Shown: positions 34,576-42,833 of the stretch, piece after piece
Position numbering within the stretch: position 1 is the stretch's first letter
How the letters are laid out: each line of letters begins with the position of its first letter
Position numbers and translations under genes: made by a program
The notes under the pieces: generated by a model
Databases searched by the model: none
What the model saw: only the letters and a program-made list of their open reading frames with translations
Told to the model about the DNA's origin: nothing
Assembly (NCBI GenBank): GCA_035528905.1
Contig: DATKXU010000012.1
Span: 12,539 to 76,538 of the forward strand
Direction of reading: 5' to 3'
Source: DATKXU01 sp035528905
Lineage (GTDB): Bacteria; Armatimonadota; UBA5829; DTJY01
DNA length: 64,000 nucleotides

Positions 34576-34908
34576 ATGTCCGGAGAACAAGACGAGCGAT
34601 TGGCAGCAGGCGCGGAAGACGGTGAAGCGGGGAGCCGCATCTCTGCGGGCGAAAGGCAGTGTCCGGAGGGCGGCGAGCCGGCGGAAGAGGCGAGAAAAGT
34701 TGCGGCCAGCAGTACGTTCGGCTTTTACCTCCTGTTCGGCCTCCTGATCGCCCTGCTGGTCGTCGGCGTGGCCTGGCTTGTCGTTTCGCTTAGGCGGGAG
34801 AGCATCACGATAATCAGGCCGGGGATGCTTGTCCTGGCTTGTTCGAGTCTCCGTGCGAAGTTGCTGGAGCGCAGCGACGCCAACACTAACACTTGTACCA
34901 GGGGGTGA
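34576..34908 (+). CDS. small single-helix membrane protein
   Basis: A 110-residue frame with a strong AAAGGAGGAT ribosome site. The first ~45 residues are Glu/Gly/Ala-rich and acidic; a transmembrane helix follows (FYLLFGLLIALLVVGVAWLVV, ~50-70); the rest is a short tail with ITIIRPGMLVLACSSLRAKL. No family is recognised. Its stop overlaps the region leading to the next gene, so cotranscription is possible. Confidence 0.55.
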   Translation: MSGEQDERLAAGAEDGEAGSRISAGERQCPEGGEPAEEARKVAASSTFGFYLLFGLLIALLVVGVAWLVVSLRRESITIIRPGMLVLACSSLRAKLLERSDANTNTCTRG

Positions 34909-35006
34909 GAGCCTGCACATCAACTCTTAAAGGCATGCTGCGGCTGAACTGGGCGCAGCGCGGTTCGCTTCACATTCATCATGCTCTGAGAAAGGAGTTA
35001 GAACTA

Positions 35007-35714
35007 GTGAAAAAGCAGATTCATTTCCTAATCGTAGCCGCAGCGGTGACTTGTTTATTTTCGAGTATGGCCGCTGCTGGCCCTTCGTTCCTGGGCACGA
35101 CGGGAAACATCCTCACGCCGGACGACCGGCTCCTGGGGCCGGGTGATTTCAGCGCAAGTTTCCACAACCTCGAACTTACCGACAGCATGAGCATTATCGG
35201 CGCGTCTATCGGGGTCACGGATAGCCTTGAGCTGGGTATTGCTCGCTTCGATCCAGATCGGGCCGGCGCTGATAGGAAAACTGTGATCAGCGGTAAGTAT
35301 TCCCTGCTGGCGGAGACGGCAGCGGTTCCGTCGTTAGTGGTTGGTCTGGTTGATACTAATGGTGACCTCGATCCCAACGACGACCCCAGCTTCTACGTCG
35401 TGCTGGGAAAGAACCTAACCCCGGCGGCCACGGGTCTGACTGGCGAGCCGGTGCCGCCCATTAGAGGCTTCGTGGGTATTGGAGGAGGCATCTACAACGG
35501 CATATTCGCCGGGCTGGACTGGACGATCAGCCCCAGGGCCAAGGTGATGGCGGAGTTCATCAACGAGCTGGACATCAAGGACGCTATCTCGGAAGATTCC
35601 GTCTTCAACGTGGGTATCAGACTTGCGCTGACGGAAACCCTCCGCGTGGATTTCGCGATGATCAACACCGAGGACTTCGCTTTCGGTATCAGCTACACGA
35701 AGTTTGTTCCGTAG
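35007..35714 (+). CDS. secreted outer-membrane-barrel-like protein
   Basis: A 235-residue protein with a signal peptide (VKKQIHFLIVAAAVTCLFSSMAAAG) starting at a GTG behind AAAGGAG. The mature part begins PSFLGTTGNILTPDDRLLGPGDF, a pattern seen in YjbH-like and other beta-barrel envelope proteins, and continues with alternating hydrophobic/polar strands (SLELGIARFDPDRAG, RVDFAMINTEDFAFGISYTKFVP ending in an aromatic). I read it as a small outer-membrane barrel or periplasmic sheet protein; that is inference. An intrinsic terminator follows directly, so the gene ends its own transcript. Confidence 0.75.
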   Translation: MKKQIHFLIVAAAVTCLFSSMAAAGPSFLGTTGNILTPDDRLLGPGDFSASFHNLELTDSMSIIGASIGVTDSLELGIARFDPDRAGADRKTVISGKYSLLAETAAVPSLVVGLVDTNGDLDPNDDPSFYVVLGKNLTPAATGLTGEPVPPIRGFVGIGGGIYNGIFAGLDWTISPRAKVMAEFINELDIKDAISEDSVFNVGIRLALTETLRVDFAMINTEDFAFGISYTKFVP

Positions 35715-35734
35715 CCATATCCGAACTCCTAATG

Positions 35735-35760
35735 AAGCGGCCCATCGGGGCCGCTTTTTC
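35735..35760 (+). terminator. strong intrinsic terminator
   Basis: AAGCGGCCC (35735-35743) pairs perfectly with GGGCCGCTT (35748-35756) around ATCG, followed by TTTTT (35755-35759). It closes the transcript of the barrel-like protein. Confidence 0.85.
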
Positions 35761-35809
35761 CATTTATGCACAGGCTGTCACCACGCCGGCGTGTGTCGCA
35801 GCAGGCAGG

Positions 35810-35838
35810 TTGCGAACCAATCTGCCGCGTGCTATAAT
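35810..35838 (+). promoter_or_regulatory. promoter for gatCAB
   Basis: TTGCGA (35810-35815), 17-base spacer ending in TGC, TATAAT (35833-35838): a perfect -10 with an extended TGn. It is 54 bases before the gatC start. Confidence 0.8.
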
Positions 35839-35891
35839 TCCTCCTGCGTGTCAACCTGTGGGACTGGCAGTTGCTTGTGAGGGCGACCATC

Positions 35892-36182
35892 GTGAAGCTT
35901 ACCAAAGAGGAAGTCGAGCACGTAGCGTGGCTGGCCAGGCTGGAGCTGACGGATGAGGAGAAGGAGCGGCTCACCGGCCACCTGAACCAGATCATGGCTC
36001 ATTTCGAGAAGCTGCAGGAGCTGGACACTGCAGACGTCGAGCCGACTTCGCATTCCATACCTGTGCAGAATGTGTTCAGAGAGGACGTCGTAGGCCCGTG
36101 TCTGCCGATCGAGGATGTGCTCTCCGCTGCGCCTGAGACAGCGGATGATTGCTTTGTCGTCCCGCAAGTCGTGGAGATGTGA
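35892..36182 (+). CDS. gatC: Asp-tRNA(Asn)/Glu-tRNA(Gln) amidotransferase subunit C
   Basis: GatC is the small structural subunit that holds GatA and GatB together in the amidotransferase making Gln-tRNA and Asn-tRNA. The 96 residues start MKLTKEEVEHVAWLARLELTDEE, the hallmark opening; FREDVV and the C-terminal CFVVPQVVE complete the family pattern. Start GTG 35892 has GAGGG upstream; TTG 35871 would add seven residues without similarity. First gene of gatCAB. Confidence 0.93.
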   Translation: MKLTKEEVEHVAWLARLELTDEEKERLTGHLNQIMAHFEKLQELDTADVEPTSHSIPVQNVFREDVVGPCLPIEDVLSAAPETADDCFVVPQVVEM

Positions 36183-36206
36183 GTCCGAGATGCTTGGGGA
36201 GAAGAA

Positions 36207-37664
36207 GTGGCTCTCGTTGCACTGACAGCACATGAACTTTGCAGCATGTTGAAGGCCCGGCAGGTGAGTTGCCTGGAGGTCACGCAGGCTGTTCTGGAGC
36301 GCATTTCGGCGGTTGACGGCGAGGTGCGCGCATACGTCACTGTCACGGCGGACCAGGCCCTCGAAACAGCGCGGGCCGTGGATGAGCAGATCGCTCGGGG
36401 CGATGAGCCGGGACCGCTGACGGGCATCCCCGTGGCCGTCAAGGACAACATGTGCACGCAGGGCATCCTGACCACATGCTCGTCGAGAATCCTTTACAAC
36501 TTCGTGCCTCCCTACGATGCCACCGTCGTGGAGCGGCTGGCAAAGGCCGGCTCTGTTATGGTCGGGAAGACGAACCTCGACGAGTTCGCGATGGGCTCAT
36601 CTACCGAAAACTCCGGGCTCTTCACAACGCATAATCCGTGGAACTTGACTCGCGTTCCGGGCGGGTCGAGCGGAGGCTCGGCGGCTGCGGTGGCGGCGGA
36701 TGAAGCAATTGTTGCCCTGGGATCGGATACCGGCGGCTCGATTCGCCAGCCGGCGTCGTTCTGCGGAGTCGTCGGGCTGAAGCCCACCTATGGACGTGTG
36801 TCGCGCTATGGTCTGGTGGCGTTCGCCTCTTCCTTGGACCAGATCGGGCCGATAACGAAGGATGTCACGGATGCGGCGCTGCTGCTTCAGGCCATCGCTG
36901 GTAAAGACCCGCTGGATTCCACTTCGGTTGACGTACCCGTTCCGGATTACCTTTCGAGCCTGCAGAACGATGTCAAGGGCCTGAGAATCGGCGTGCCGAA
37001 GGAGTTCTTCGCCCAGGGCGTTCAGCCGGAGATCGCTGACGCAGTGTGGAAGTCCATCGAGCTTCTGGGATCGCTGGGGGCGGATTACAGGGAAATCCCC
37101 ATGCCGATCATGGAGTACACGCTTCCCACGTATTACATCCTGGCCCCCGCAGAGGCGAGCTCGAACCTTGCCCGGTATGACGGTGTCCGGTACGGGCTTC
37201 GCAGCAAGCATTCGCCGGATGTTGTCACGATGCTCGTAAAGACGAGAGGCGAAGGTTTTGGCGCCGAAGTAAAGCAGAGGATCATGATCGGCACCTACGC
37301 TCTCAGCGCCGGGTACTACGATGCCTATTACCTGAAGGCGCAGAAGGTGCGGACCCTGGTTCGCCAGGCATACGATGAGGCGTTCAAGGAGTTCGACGTC
37401 CTGATAAGCCCGACCTCGCCGACTGTAGCGTTCGGGATCGGAGAGAGGGTGGACGATCCATTCCAGATGAAGCTGGCGGACGTGTGCACGATCCCGGTCA
37501 ACCTGGCGGGCATCCCTGCGATTTCTCTCACCTGTGGGTTCCACGATGGCCTCCCCATCGGAATGCAGATAATGGGCAAGCCGTTCGACGAGGAGGCCCT
37601 CCTGCGGGTTGCGTACACATTCGAGCAGAATACCGATTATCGCAAGAGGAAACCAGCCCTCTGA
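36207..37664 (+). CDS. gatA: Asp-tRNA(Asn)/Glu-tRNA(Gln) amidotransferase subunit A
   Basis: GatA is the glutaminase subunit, releasing ammonia from glutamine for transfer to the misacylated tRNA. The 485 residues contain the amidase catalytic elements: PVAVKDNMCT (catalytic Lys), GGSSGGSAAAVAA and GSDTGGSIRQPASFCGVVGLKPTYG (cis-Ser and nucleophile Ser). The start is GTG 36207 behind GGGGAGA. It follows gatC by 24 bases and precedes gatB by 73. Presence of the complex implies lack of a dedicated GlnRS and/or AsnRS, at least potentially. Confidence 0.96.
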   Translation: MALVALTAHELCSMLKARQVSCLEVTQAVLERISAVDGEVRAYVTVTADQALETARAVDEQIARGDEPGPLTGIPVAVKDNMCTQGILTTCSSRILYNFVPPYDATVVERLAKAGSVMVGKTNLDEFAMGSSTENSGLFTTHNPWNLTRVPGGSSGGSAAAVAADEAIVALGSDTGGSIRQPASFCGVVGLKPTYGRVSRYGLVAFASSLDQIGPITKDVTDAALLLQAIAGKDPLDSTSVDVPVPDYLSSLQNDVKGLRIGVPKEFFAQGVQPEIADAVWKSIELLGSLGADYREIPMPIMEYTLPTYYILAPAEASSNLARYDGVRYGLRSKHSPDVVTMLVKTRGEGFGAEVKQRIMIGTYALSAGYYDAYYLKAQKVRTLVRQAYDEAFKEFDVLISPTSPTVAFGIGERVDDPFQMKLADVCTIPVNLAGIPAISLTCGFHDGLPIGMQIMGKPFDEEALLRVAYTFEQNTDYRKRKPAL

Positions 37665-37695
37665 CACGTGCTGGTAATGCGTATAGGAGATTCTT

Positions 37696-37720
37696 CACTC
37701 GTCACTCATCACTCATCACG
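37696..37720. repeat. CACTCATCACTCATCACG words before gatB
   Basis: Three tandem CACTC(A/G)T(C/CA) words lie 18-40 bases before the gatB ATG. They match the word family at 39231-39272 (opposite strand) and 56111-56134. Confidence 0.7.
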
Positions 37721-37737
37721 GCGGGTGAAGGTTCGAC

Positions 37738-39177
37738 ATGGCAGAGTACGAACCGGTAATAGGAATAGAGGTCCATGCGGAATTGCTCACAGAGAGCAAG
37801 ATGTTCTGCGATTGCAGCGCGGATTTCGGCGGGGCTCCGAACAGCCGCACGTGCCCGGTCTGCCTCGGCCTGCCCGGATCCCTGCCCGTCGCCAACAAGA
37901 AAGCGGTGGAATACGTGGTACGAACCGCGCTTGCCCTGAATTGTGAGATCTCCGAACAAAGCATCTTCCATAGGAAGAATTACTTCTATCCTGACCTCCC
38001 CAAGAACTATCAGATTTCCCAGTACGATAACCCGATCGGAAGGAACGGCTGGATAGACATCACGGTTAATGGCGAAACGAAGAGAATCGGAATCCGCCGT
38101 GTGCACCTAGAGGAAGATACGGCGAAGCTGATTCATGTGGGCGGTGACCAGAGCTTCATTGATTACAACAGGAGTGGAGTTCCGCTCATGGAAATAGTCA
38201 GCGAGGCCGATATTCGCTCTGCCGATGAATCGAGAGAGTACCTGATCCGCCTGCGCGCCATCCTTACCTACCTTGCGGTCAACGACGGCAAGATGGAGGA
38301 GGGGAGCCTTCGCGCCGAGCCGAACATCTCGCTCCGCCCGAAGGGAACTGAGAAGTTCGGTACGAAGACCGAGCTGAAGAACCTGAACTCCTTCCGCGCC
38401 GTCTATCGCGGCCTGGATTATGAGATCGAGCGCCAGAAGCATGTGCTCGAGGAAGGCGGCAAGATCGTTCAGGAGACCCGGCGCTGGGACGACACCCATG
38501 GAGTGACCGCTTCGATGAGGAGCAAGGAGTTCGAGCAGGAGTACCGCTACTTCCCGGATCCCGACCTGGTGCCGATGCATTTCACCAGAGAGTTCGTCGA
38601 GGAGCAGCACCGCGCCTTGCCTGAGCTGCCCGAAGCGAAGAAGGAGCGCCTCATCCGCGACTACGGGCTGCCTCCGTACGACGCCGAAATCCTGACGAAT
38701 ACCCGCGCCTTCGCGGACTTCTATGAGGAAGCCGTGAAAGCTTTCAACGAGCCGAAAACCGTCAGCAACTGGATGATGGGTGACTTTACTCGTTTGCTGA
38801 ACGCCGCGGGAATGGACATTGCCGAGTCGAAAGTGAAGCCGGCGGACCTGGCGAGTATGCTGAAGATGATATCCGAGGGCACGATCAGCGGCAAGATCGC
38901 GAAGTCGGTCTTCGAGGAAATGTTCGAGACCGGTAAACCGCCTGAGGAGATCGTCAAGGCCAAGGGCCTGACCCAGATAACCTCCGAGGCCGAGTTGCAT
39001 CCGATAGTTGACCGGGTGATAGCGGAGAACCCGAGGATTGTCGAGGACTTCCTGGGCGGCAAGGAGAAGTCATTCGGCTTCCTGGTCGGGCAGGTCATGA
39101 AATACACTCAGGGACGGGCTAGCCCGGAGGTCGTGAACCGCCTGCTCCGCGAACGCCTCGCATCATCGGCGAAATAG
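37738..39177 (+). CDS. gatB: Asp-tRNA(Asn)/Glu-tRNA(Gln) amidotransferase subunit B
   Basis: GatB phosphorylates the misacylated tRNA's glutamate or aspartate side chain before amidation. The 479 residues begin EYEPVIGIEVHAELLTESKMFC, have the zinc/CxCx2 region (CDCSADFGGAPNSRTCPVC), HRKNYFYPDLPKNYQISQYD, and the C-terminal YqeY-like tail (PRIVEDFLGGKEKSFGFLVGQVMK). Length is normal. The ribosome site (GAAGG) is modest because repeat words fill the leader. Last gene of gatCAB. Confidence 0.96.
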   Translation: MAEYEPVIGIEVHAELLTESKMFCDCSADFGGAPNSRTCPVCLGLPGSLPVANKKAVEYVVRTALALNCEISEQSIFHRKNYFYPDLPKNYQISQYDNPIGRNGWIDITVNGETKRIGIRRVHLEEDTAKLIHVGGDQSFIDYNRSGVPLMEIVSEADIRSADESREYLIRLRAILTYLAVNDGKMEEGSLRAEPNISLRPKGTEKFGTKTELKNLNSFRAVYRGLDYEIERQKHVLEEGGKIVQETRRWDDTHGVTASMRSKEFEQEYRYFPDPDLVPMHFTREFVEEQHRALPELPEAKKERLIRDYGLPPYDAEILTNTRAFADFYEEAVKAFNEPKTVSNWMMGDFTRLLNAAGMDIAESKVKPADLASMLKMISEGTISGKIAKSVFEEMFETGKPPEEIVKAKGLTQITSEAELHPIVDRVIAENPRIVEDFLGGKEKSFGFLVGQVMKYTQGRASPEVVNRLLRERLASSAK

Positions 39178-39445
39178 AGCGACCCCGAAGCAACTTTCCC
39201 ATCGTGCAAATCCCACTCGTACTCGTAGATCGTGATGCGTGATGAGTGATGAGTGAAAAGAGTTGAGTGTTGTCCCGCCGCTGGCGGGATCCCGTCCGAA
39301 GGCGGGAAGTGATGAGTGTTGAGTGAGGCTGGATGCTGGATATTGGATGGCGGGTTAGGCGCTCTCCCATCCCCCGTTCTCCCTTTCTCCCATACCCCCA
39401 CACACCCATACCCCCACACTCCCATACTGTTACCGTCCCCGCGAC
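39178..39445. repeat. repeat-filled spacer between gatB and a convergent gene
   Basis: 39231-39272 carries GTGATGAGTGATGAGTG words; 39273-39307 is the 33/35 copy of 15587-15621; 39309-39350 has more GTGATGAG and GGATGCTGGAT words; 39361-39427 is a C-rich tract of CCCATACCCCCACAC units. Nothing here looks coding. Confidence 0.75.
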
Positions 39446-40624
39446 TCAGTCCGCGAACTCGAACAACTTCCCCGCCACCAGATCGCCGCTTGTTTCGTCC
39501 CGCTTGAGCGGCGTGCCTCCGTCATCATCCTGGTCAGGCCCGAAGCTGTAGAGCAGATACCCGTCCGGCGCGAGCTTGTACGCCAGCGGCTTGCCGGTAT
39601 GGGGATCCATGAGCGTTTTCGGCAGGAACTCGGGCACTACGTCCTCAAGCTTCTTCGGGAGATGGCCGTACTTCGATCGGAACGCCTGGATCGCGAGCAT
39701 GCCCTTCACAACCTCACGCTGCGCATCGGTCCGGTCGAACGCTCTGAAGGTGCGTGCGTATACCGCGGCAAGCATCCGTACTGCGATATGCTTGGGCTCC
39801 GGCAGAGCAGTCCGTTTGTAATACGGCAGGCTTGCCTGCCGCGCCTGCTCTGCCACATAGCTGTCGAACTGGGCCATAAACTCCCGCTTGGACGTGAAGA
39901 GCGCTCTGGCCCAATCGCCGACGCTGTAAGCGCCGAACCTGGGGAAGTGCGTCGGCGTCGGGGACCACGGTTGCTTTGAAATCAGGTAAGTAGCATTTCT
40001 ACGCTCATTGTTCAGTATCTGTCCGTTGGATGACGCCCGCCGCTCGATCTCGCGCAGTCGCAACAAGGCTAGCTTGCAGTCACCGGAGCTCAGGTGAGGA
40101 ACGATGCCCTCAAGGGGTCTCAACCCTATAGACCCGATAGCGCATGCCACCAGGCCGTGTATGGTCAGGCCGTCTCGAGAGGTTTCCGCTCCAAGCCTCA
40201 TGGCATCCAGGTAGCTGTCCGCCGCTGAGGCGTAATCCCCCCTGTGTTCGGCGGCTCGCCCTTCGATCCAGAATGCCTGTGCCAGGTGACGCAATGACGC
40301 GACCTCCGGAAATGGAGCCTGGACGCCCGGCTTCCACGGGACCGCGCAGTCCTTCTTAAAAGCCTGTCGTGCGGCGGCCAGAGCTTCGGAATTCTCCCGT
40401 GCGGCGGCCTCCGCCGTAGCCGGATCATCCAGTTCGTCGCGAGAGTAGTCGTAGGCGCGTGCCAACTTGGCCGCCTTGACATAGTCATTGTACGCATTAT
40501 CCGCAGGCAGGCGCCTCACGAACGGCTCGAGGTGGATCGGCTGGCGTGCGAGACGCCACGCCACTCCTCCTGCAACGATGGCGAAAGCGATGACAACCAA
40601 GACCAAATACTTCAGCAGCCTCAT
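39446..40624 (-). CDS. membrane-anchored protein with pseudopilin-like C-terminus
   Basis: A 392-residue protein on the reverse strand. The ATG at 40624 follows AAAAGGGGTGA; MRLLKYLVLVVIAFAIVAGGVAW is an N-terminal membrane anchor. A long helix-rich middle (~60-290; GDYASAADSYLDAMRLGAE is TPR-like) leads to a C-terminal region LMDPHTGKPLAYKLAPDGYLLYSFGPDQDDDGG. That end closely resembles the calcium-loop region of GspG-type pseudopilins (DPxGxPYxY...LYSxGxDGxxGG). The protein type is common in Planctomycetota/Armatimonadota; function unknown. It is divergent from the radical SAM gene, 100 bases apart. Confidence 0.72.
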   Translation of the reverse strand: MRLLKYLVLVVIAFAIVAGGVAWRLARQPIHLEPFVRRLPADNAYNDYVKAAKLARAYDYSRDELDDPATAEAAARENSEALAAARQAFKKDCAVPWKPGVQAPFPEVASLRHLAQAFWIEGRAAEHRGDYASAADSYLDAMRLGAETSRDGLTIHGLVACAIGSIGLRPLEGIVPHLSSGDCKLALLRLREIERRASSNGQILNNERRNATYLISKQPWSPTPTHFPRFGAYSVGDWARALFTSKREFMAQFDSYVAEQARQASLPYYKRTALPEPKHIAVRMLAAVYARTFRAFDRTDAQREVVKGMLAIQAFRSKYGHLPKKLEDVVPEFLPKTLMDPHTGKPLAYKLAPDGYLLYSFGPDQDDDGGTPLKRDETSGDLVAGKLFEFAD

Positions 40625-40724
40625 GGCTTCACCCCTTTTAGTGAGACGAGTTTCTGCAAAGAAAGTTGCGCTCTTGGGCACTTGCGCCGCCGCTCTCAAA
40701 CAACTATGATTGAAAGGGGCGACA

Positions 40725-41846
40725 ATGTCAATATCTCCGTCAACAATCTCTCTACTAGTGAAGCCGGCCGGGCCGGACTGCAATCTCCGGTGTACGTACT
40801 GCTTCTACCGCCAGAAAGCAGGGATGTTTCCCGGGGGCAAGCAGCACCGGATGAGCGATTCCACGCTGGAGCGGCTCATCACCCAGGCCCTCGATGCCGG
40901 GTGTGACATCGCGATGTTTTCCTGGCAGGGCGGAGAGCCGGCTTTGATGGGGCTGGACTTTTTCCGAAGGGTCGTCGAGCTCCAGGCGGCCCATATGCAT
41001 CCCGGCCAGGCGGTGAGCAACGCCCTCCAGACGAACGCCACGCTCCTCGACCGGAGATGGGCGGAGTTCCTGCGGGAGCACAACTTCCTCGTCGGGGTCA
41101 GCCTGGACGGGCCTCAAAGCCTTCACAATCACTACCGCCGCGACGAGAAGAGGGTCGGGAGCCACGCGCGCGTCATGCAAAGCCTGCGCATGCTCGTTGA
41201 TATGGGCGCTGAGGTCAACATCCTGACGCTCGTGAACGAGAGGAATGTGCGCGAGCCGGATCGGGTATACGATTTCCTGCTCGAAACCGGAGTCAAGTAT
41301 TTCCAGTTCGTGCCGTGCGTCGAGCCGGGACCCGGCGGCAAGCCGGCGTCCTACTCGATATCGCCGGAGGACTTCGGCGACTTCCTGTGCCGCCTGTTCG
41401 ATCGCTGGATGGACAGCCCGATGGACGTATCCATCCGGGATTTCGACGACCTGCTGGCGATGCACCAGGGACGGTCGCCGACGACGTGCATCTACCAGCC
41501 TCGATGCGGCGGCTACCTGCTCATCGAGCACAACGGGGACGTCTTCCCGTGCGACTTCTTCGTGCTGCCGAAATGGCGCCTCGGAAACCTGAACGAGACG
41601 CCGCTCGCCGAGCTGAGGGCGTCTGGGAAGCTCGCTGAGTTCGGCGGGCAGAAGGCGATGCTCTCCGACGAATGCCTAAATTGCCCGTGGGTCAACTTCT
41701 GCTATGGCGGCTGTCTCAAATACCGCACGGTGCTCGGCGGCCCGGTCTCCCAGCCGACATACCTGTGCGAGGCATACAAACGCCTCTTCGGCCACGCCTC
41801 TTCCGTCCTTGCCGAGCTGATTGGCAGCCCCCAACGTCACTCCTGA
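40725..41846 (+). CDS. radical SAM/SPASM protein (anaerobic sulfatase-maturase-like)
   Basis: A 373-residue enzyme with the SAM [4Fe-4S] motif C19-N-L-R-C23-T-Y-C26 (CNLRCTYCFY), then GGEPALMGLDFF and, from ~250, a Cys-rich SPASM domain (CIYQPRCGGYLLIEHNGDVFPCDFFV ... CLNCPWVNFCYGGCLKYR). The layout is that of AslB/anSME, which oxidise an active-site Cys or Ser of sulfatases to formylglycine without oxygen. No sulfatase is adjacent, so the substrate is open; other SPASM peptide modifications are possible. ATG 40725 follows AAAGGGG. It ends 10 bases into the opposite-strand gene. Confidence 0.88.
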   Translation: MSISPSTISLLVKPAGPDCNLRCTYCFYRQKAGMFPGGKQHRMSDSTLERLITQALDAGCDIAMFSWQGGEPALMGLDFFRRVVELQAAHMHPGQAVSNALQTNATLLDRRWAEFLREHNFLVGVSLDGPQSLHNHYRRDEKRVGSHARVMQSLRMLVDMGAEVNILTLVNERNVREPDRVYDFLLETGVKYFQFVPCVEPGPGGKPASYSISPEDFGDFLCRLFDRWMDSPMDVSIRDFDDLLAMHQGRSPTTCIYQPRCGGYLLIEHNGDVFPCDFFVLPKWRLGNLNETPLAELRASGKLAEFGGQKAMLSDECLNCPWVNFCYGGCLKYRTVLGGPVSQPTYLCEAYKRLFGHASSVLAELIGSPQRHS

Positions 41847-42736
41847 GCCGATTTCTGACCGATTTCGAGTTCTTTCATCACCGCTTTGGCATCTTCTTGC
41901 AGCAGTTCCCTCAGCTCGGGCGGAATCAACTGACTCGCCTGCATCTGCATTCGCATCAGAGCACGACGGTCCTCCGGAGACATGGAGAACATGATGTTCA
42001 TGTTGGATTGCATCATCTGGCCCATCATCTCCGGGCTCATCTTCAAGGCGTTTCTTGTCATCTCCGCCATGAAGCTTGGATCGAGGCTCTGAACGAACTG
42101 CGCGCCGCTCGCCATGGCCTGCTCCCGTTCCTCGGGCGTCATCTCCATGAAGAGCTTCATGGATTCCTTCATGAACTTGATGTACTTCTCGGCTCGGGAA
42201 TCGGCTTTCTCTTCGGCTACTTTCGCCGCTTCGTCATTGGTGATCAGATACACTGTCACCATGCCCATGTCCTTGCGAAGTTTGGTCGGAATGGCATCAA
42301 CTGCCGCCTTTGGCCGAAGGTAAACGAGATTCTCCTGCGTTGACGCTTGCTCTATGAGCAGGTCCGGGAACTGCAAGCCGGCCATGAGCCTCACAGTGGC
42401 AGCTAGGGTATCCGGCTTCTTGAGCAATGGGGAGTCTACTCTGAGGTAGATCTTGCGCCATTGCAGTTTGCCTGCCTTGCAGATGGCATTCAGAGCGTCC
42501 TCGACTTTGATGTCCTCTACGGATGCGGTGACCTTGACATCCGCTGTCTTCTCGATAGCGATCCGTGCGCTGACTTGCTTGCAGATCTGCTTGGCGATCT
42601 CGCTGACCTTTTCGTCGGTTGCGGAGAAGGTCACGACTGTGGAGTTCCTTTCGCTTGAATCCTTCTTCGGCGCGTCCGCGTAGCACATGGAAGATGCGAC
42701 CAGCGCGCACAGCACTACAACTGCAACCTTTCTCAT
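41837..42736 (-). CDS. exported protein with STN/secretin-N-like domain and Met-rich helical tail
   Basis: A 299-residue reverse-strand protein starting at an ATG behind AAGGAGG. A signal peptide (VAVVVLCALVASSMCYA) precedes a ~75-residue alpha/beta domain (VVTFSATDEKVSEIAKQICKQVSARIAIEKTADVKV...LQWRKIYLR) with the pattern of the STN/secretin N-domain. That domain occurs in secretins, TonB receptors and FecR-linked transducers. The rest (~120-299) is helical and very Met-rich (MMGQMMQSNMNIMFSMSPEDRRALMRMQMQ), possibly metal-binding. The DNA under the stop overlaps the stop of the convergent radical SAM gene by 10 bases. Confidence 0.75.
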   Translation of the reverse strand: MRKVAVVVLCALVASSMCYADAPKKDSSERNSTVVTFSATDEKVSEIAKQICKQVSARIAIEKTADVKVTASVEDIKVEDALNAICKAGKLQWRKIYLRVDSPLLKKPDTLAATVRLMAGLQFPDLLIEQASTQENLVYLRPKAAVDAIPTKLRKDMGMVTVYLITNDEAAKVAEEKADSRAEKYIKFMKESMKLFMEMTPEEREQAMASGAQFVQSLDPSFMAEMTRNALKMSPEMMGQMMQSNMNIMFSMSPEDRRALMRMQMQASQLIPPELRELLQEDAKAVMKELEIGQKSAQE

Positions 42737-42833
42737 TCGTTCTTACCTCCTTGTGATTCCGCGATAAGTCATAGTCATAGACGCACAACACGGCGTAAAG
42801 GTTCCCCAGACGTCTACCATGGCACCGCCTGCA

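Noticed and set aside
39309..39427. Possible CRISPR-like array in the repeat-filled spacer
   Set aside because: Units are 6-15 bases, irregular and without unique spacers; no cas gene in the window.
41246..41592. Ser/Arg-rich frame within the radical SAM gene
   Set aside because: Shift-frame shadow of a GC-rich gene; composition RRRASTSLDAAATCSSSTTG is typical of such shadows.
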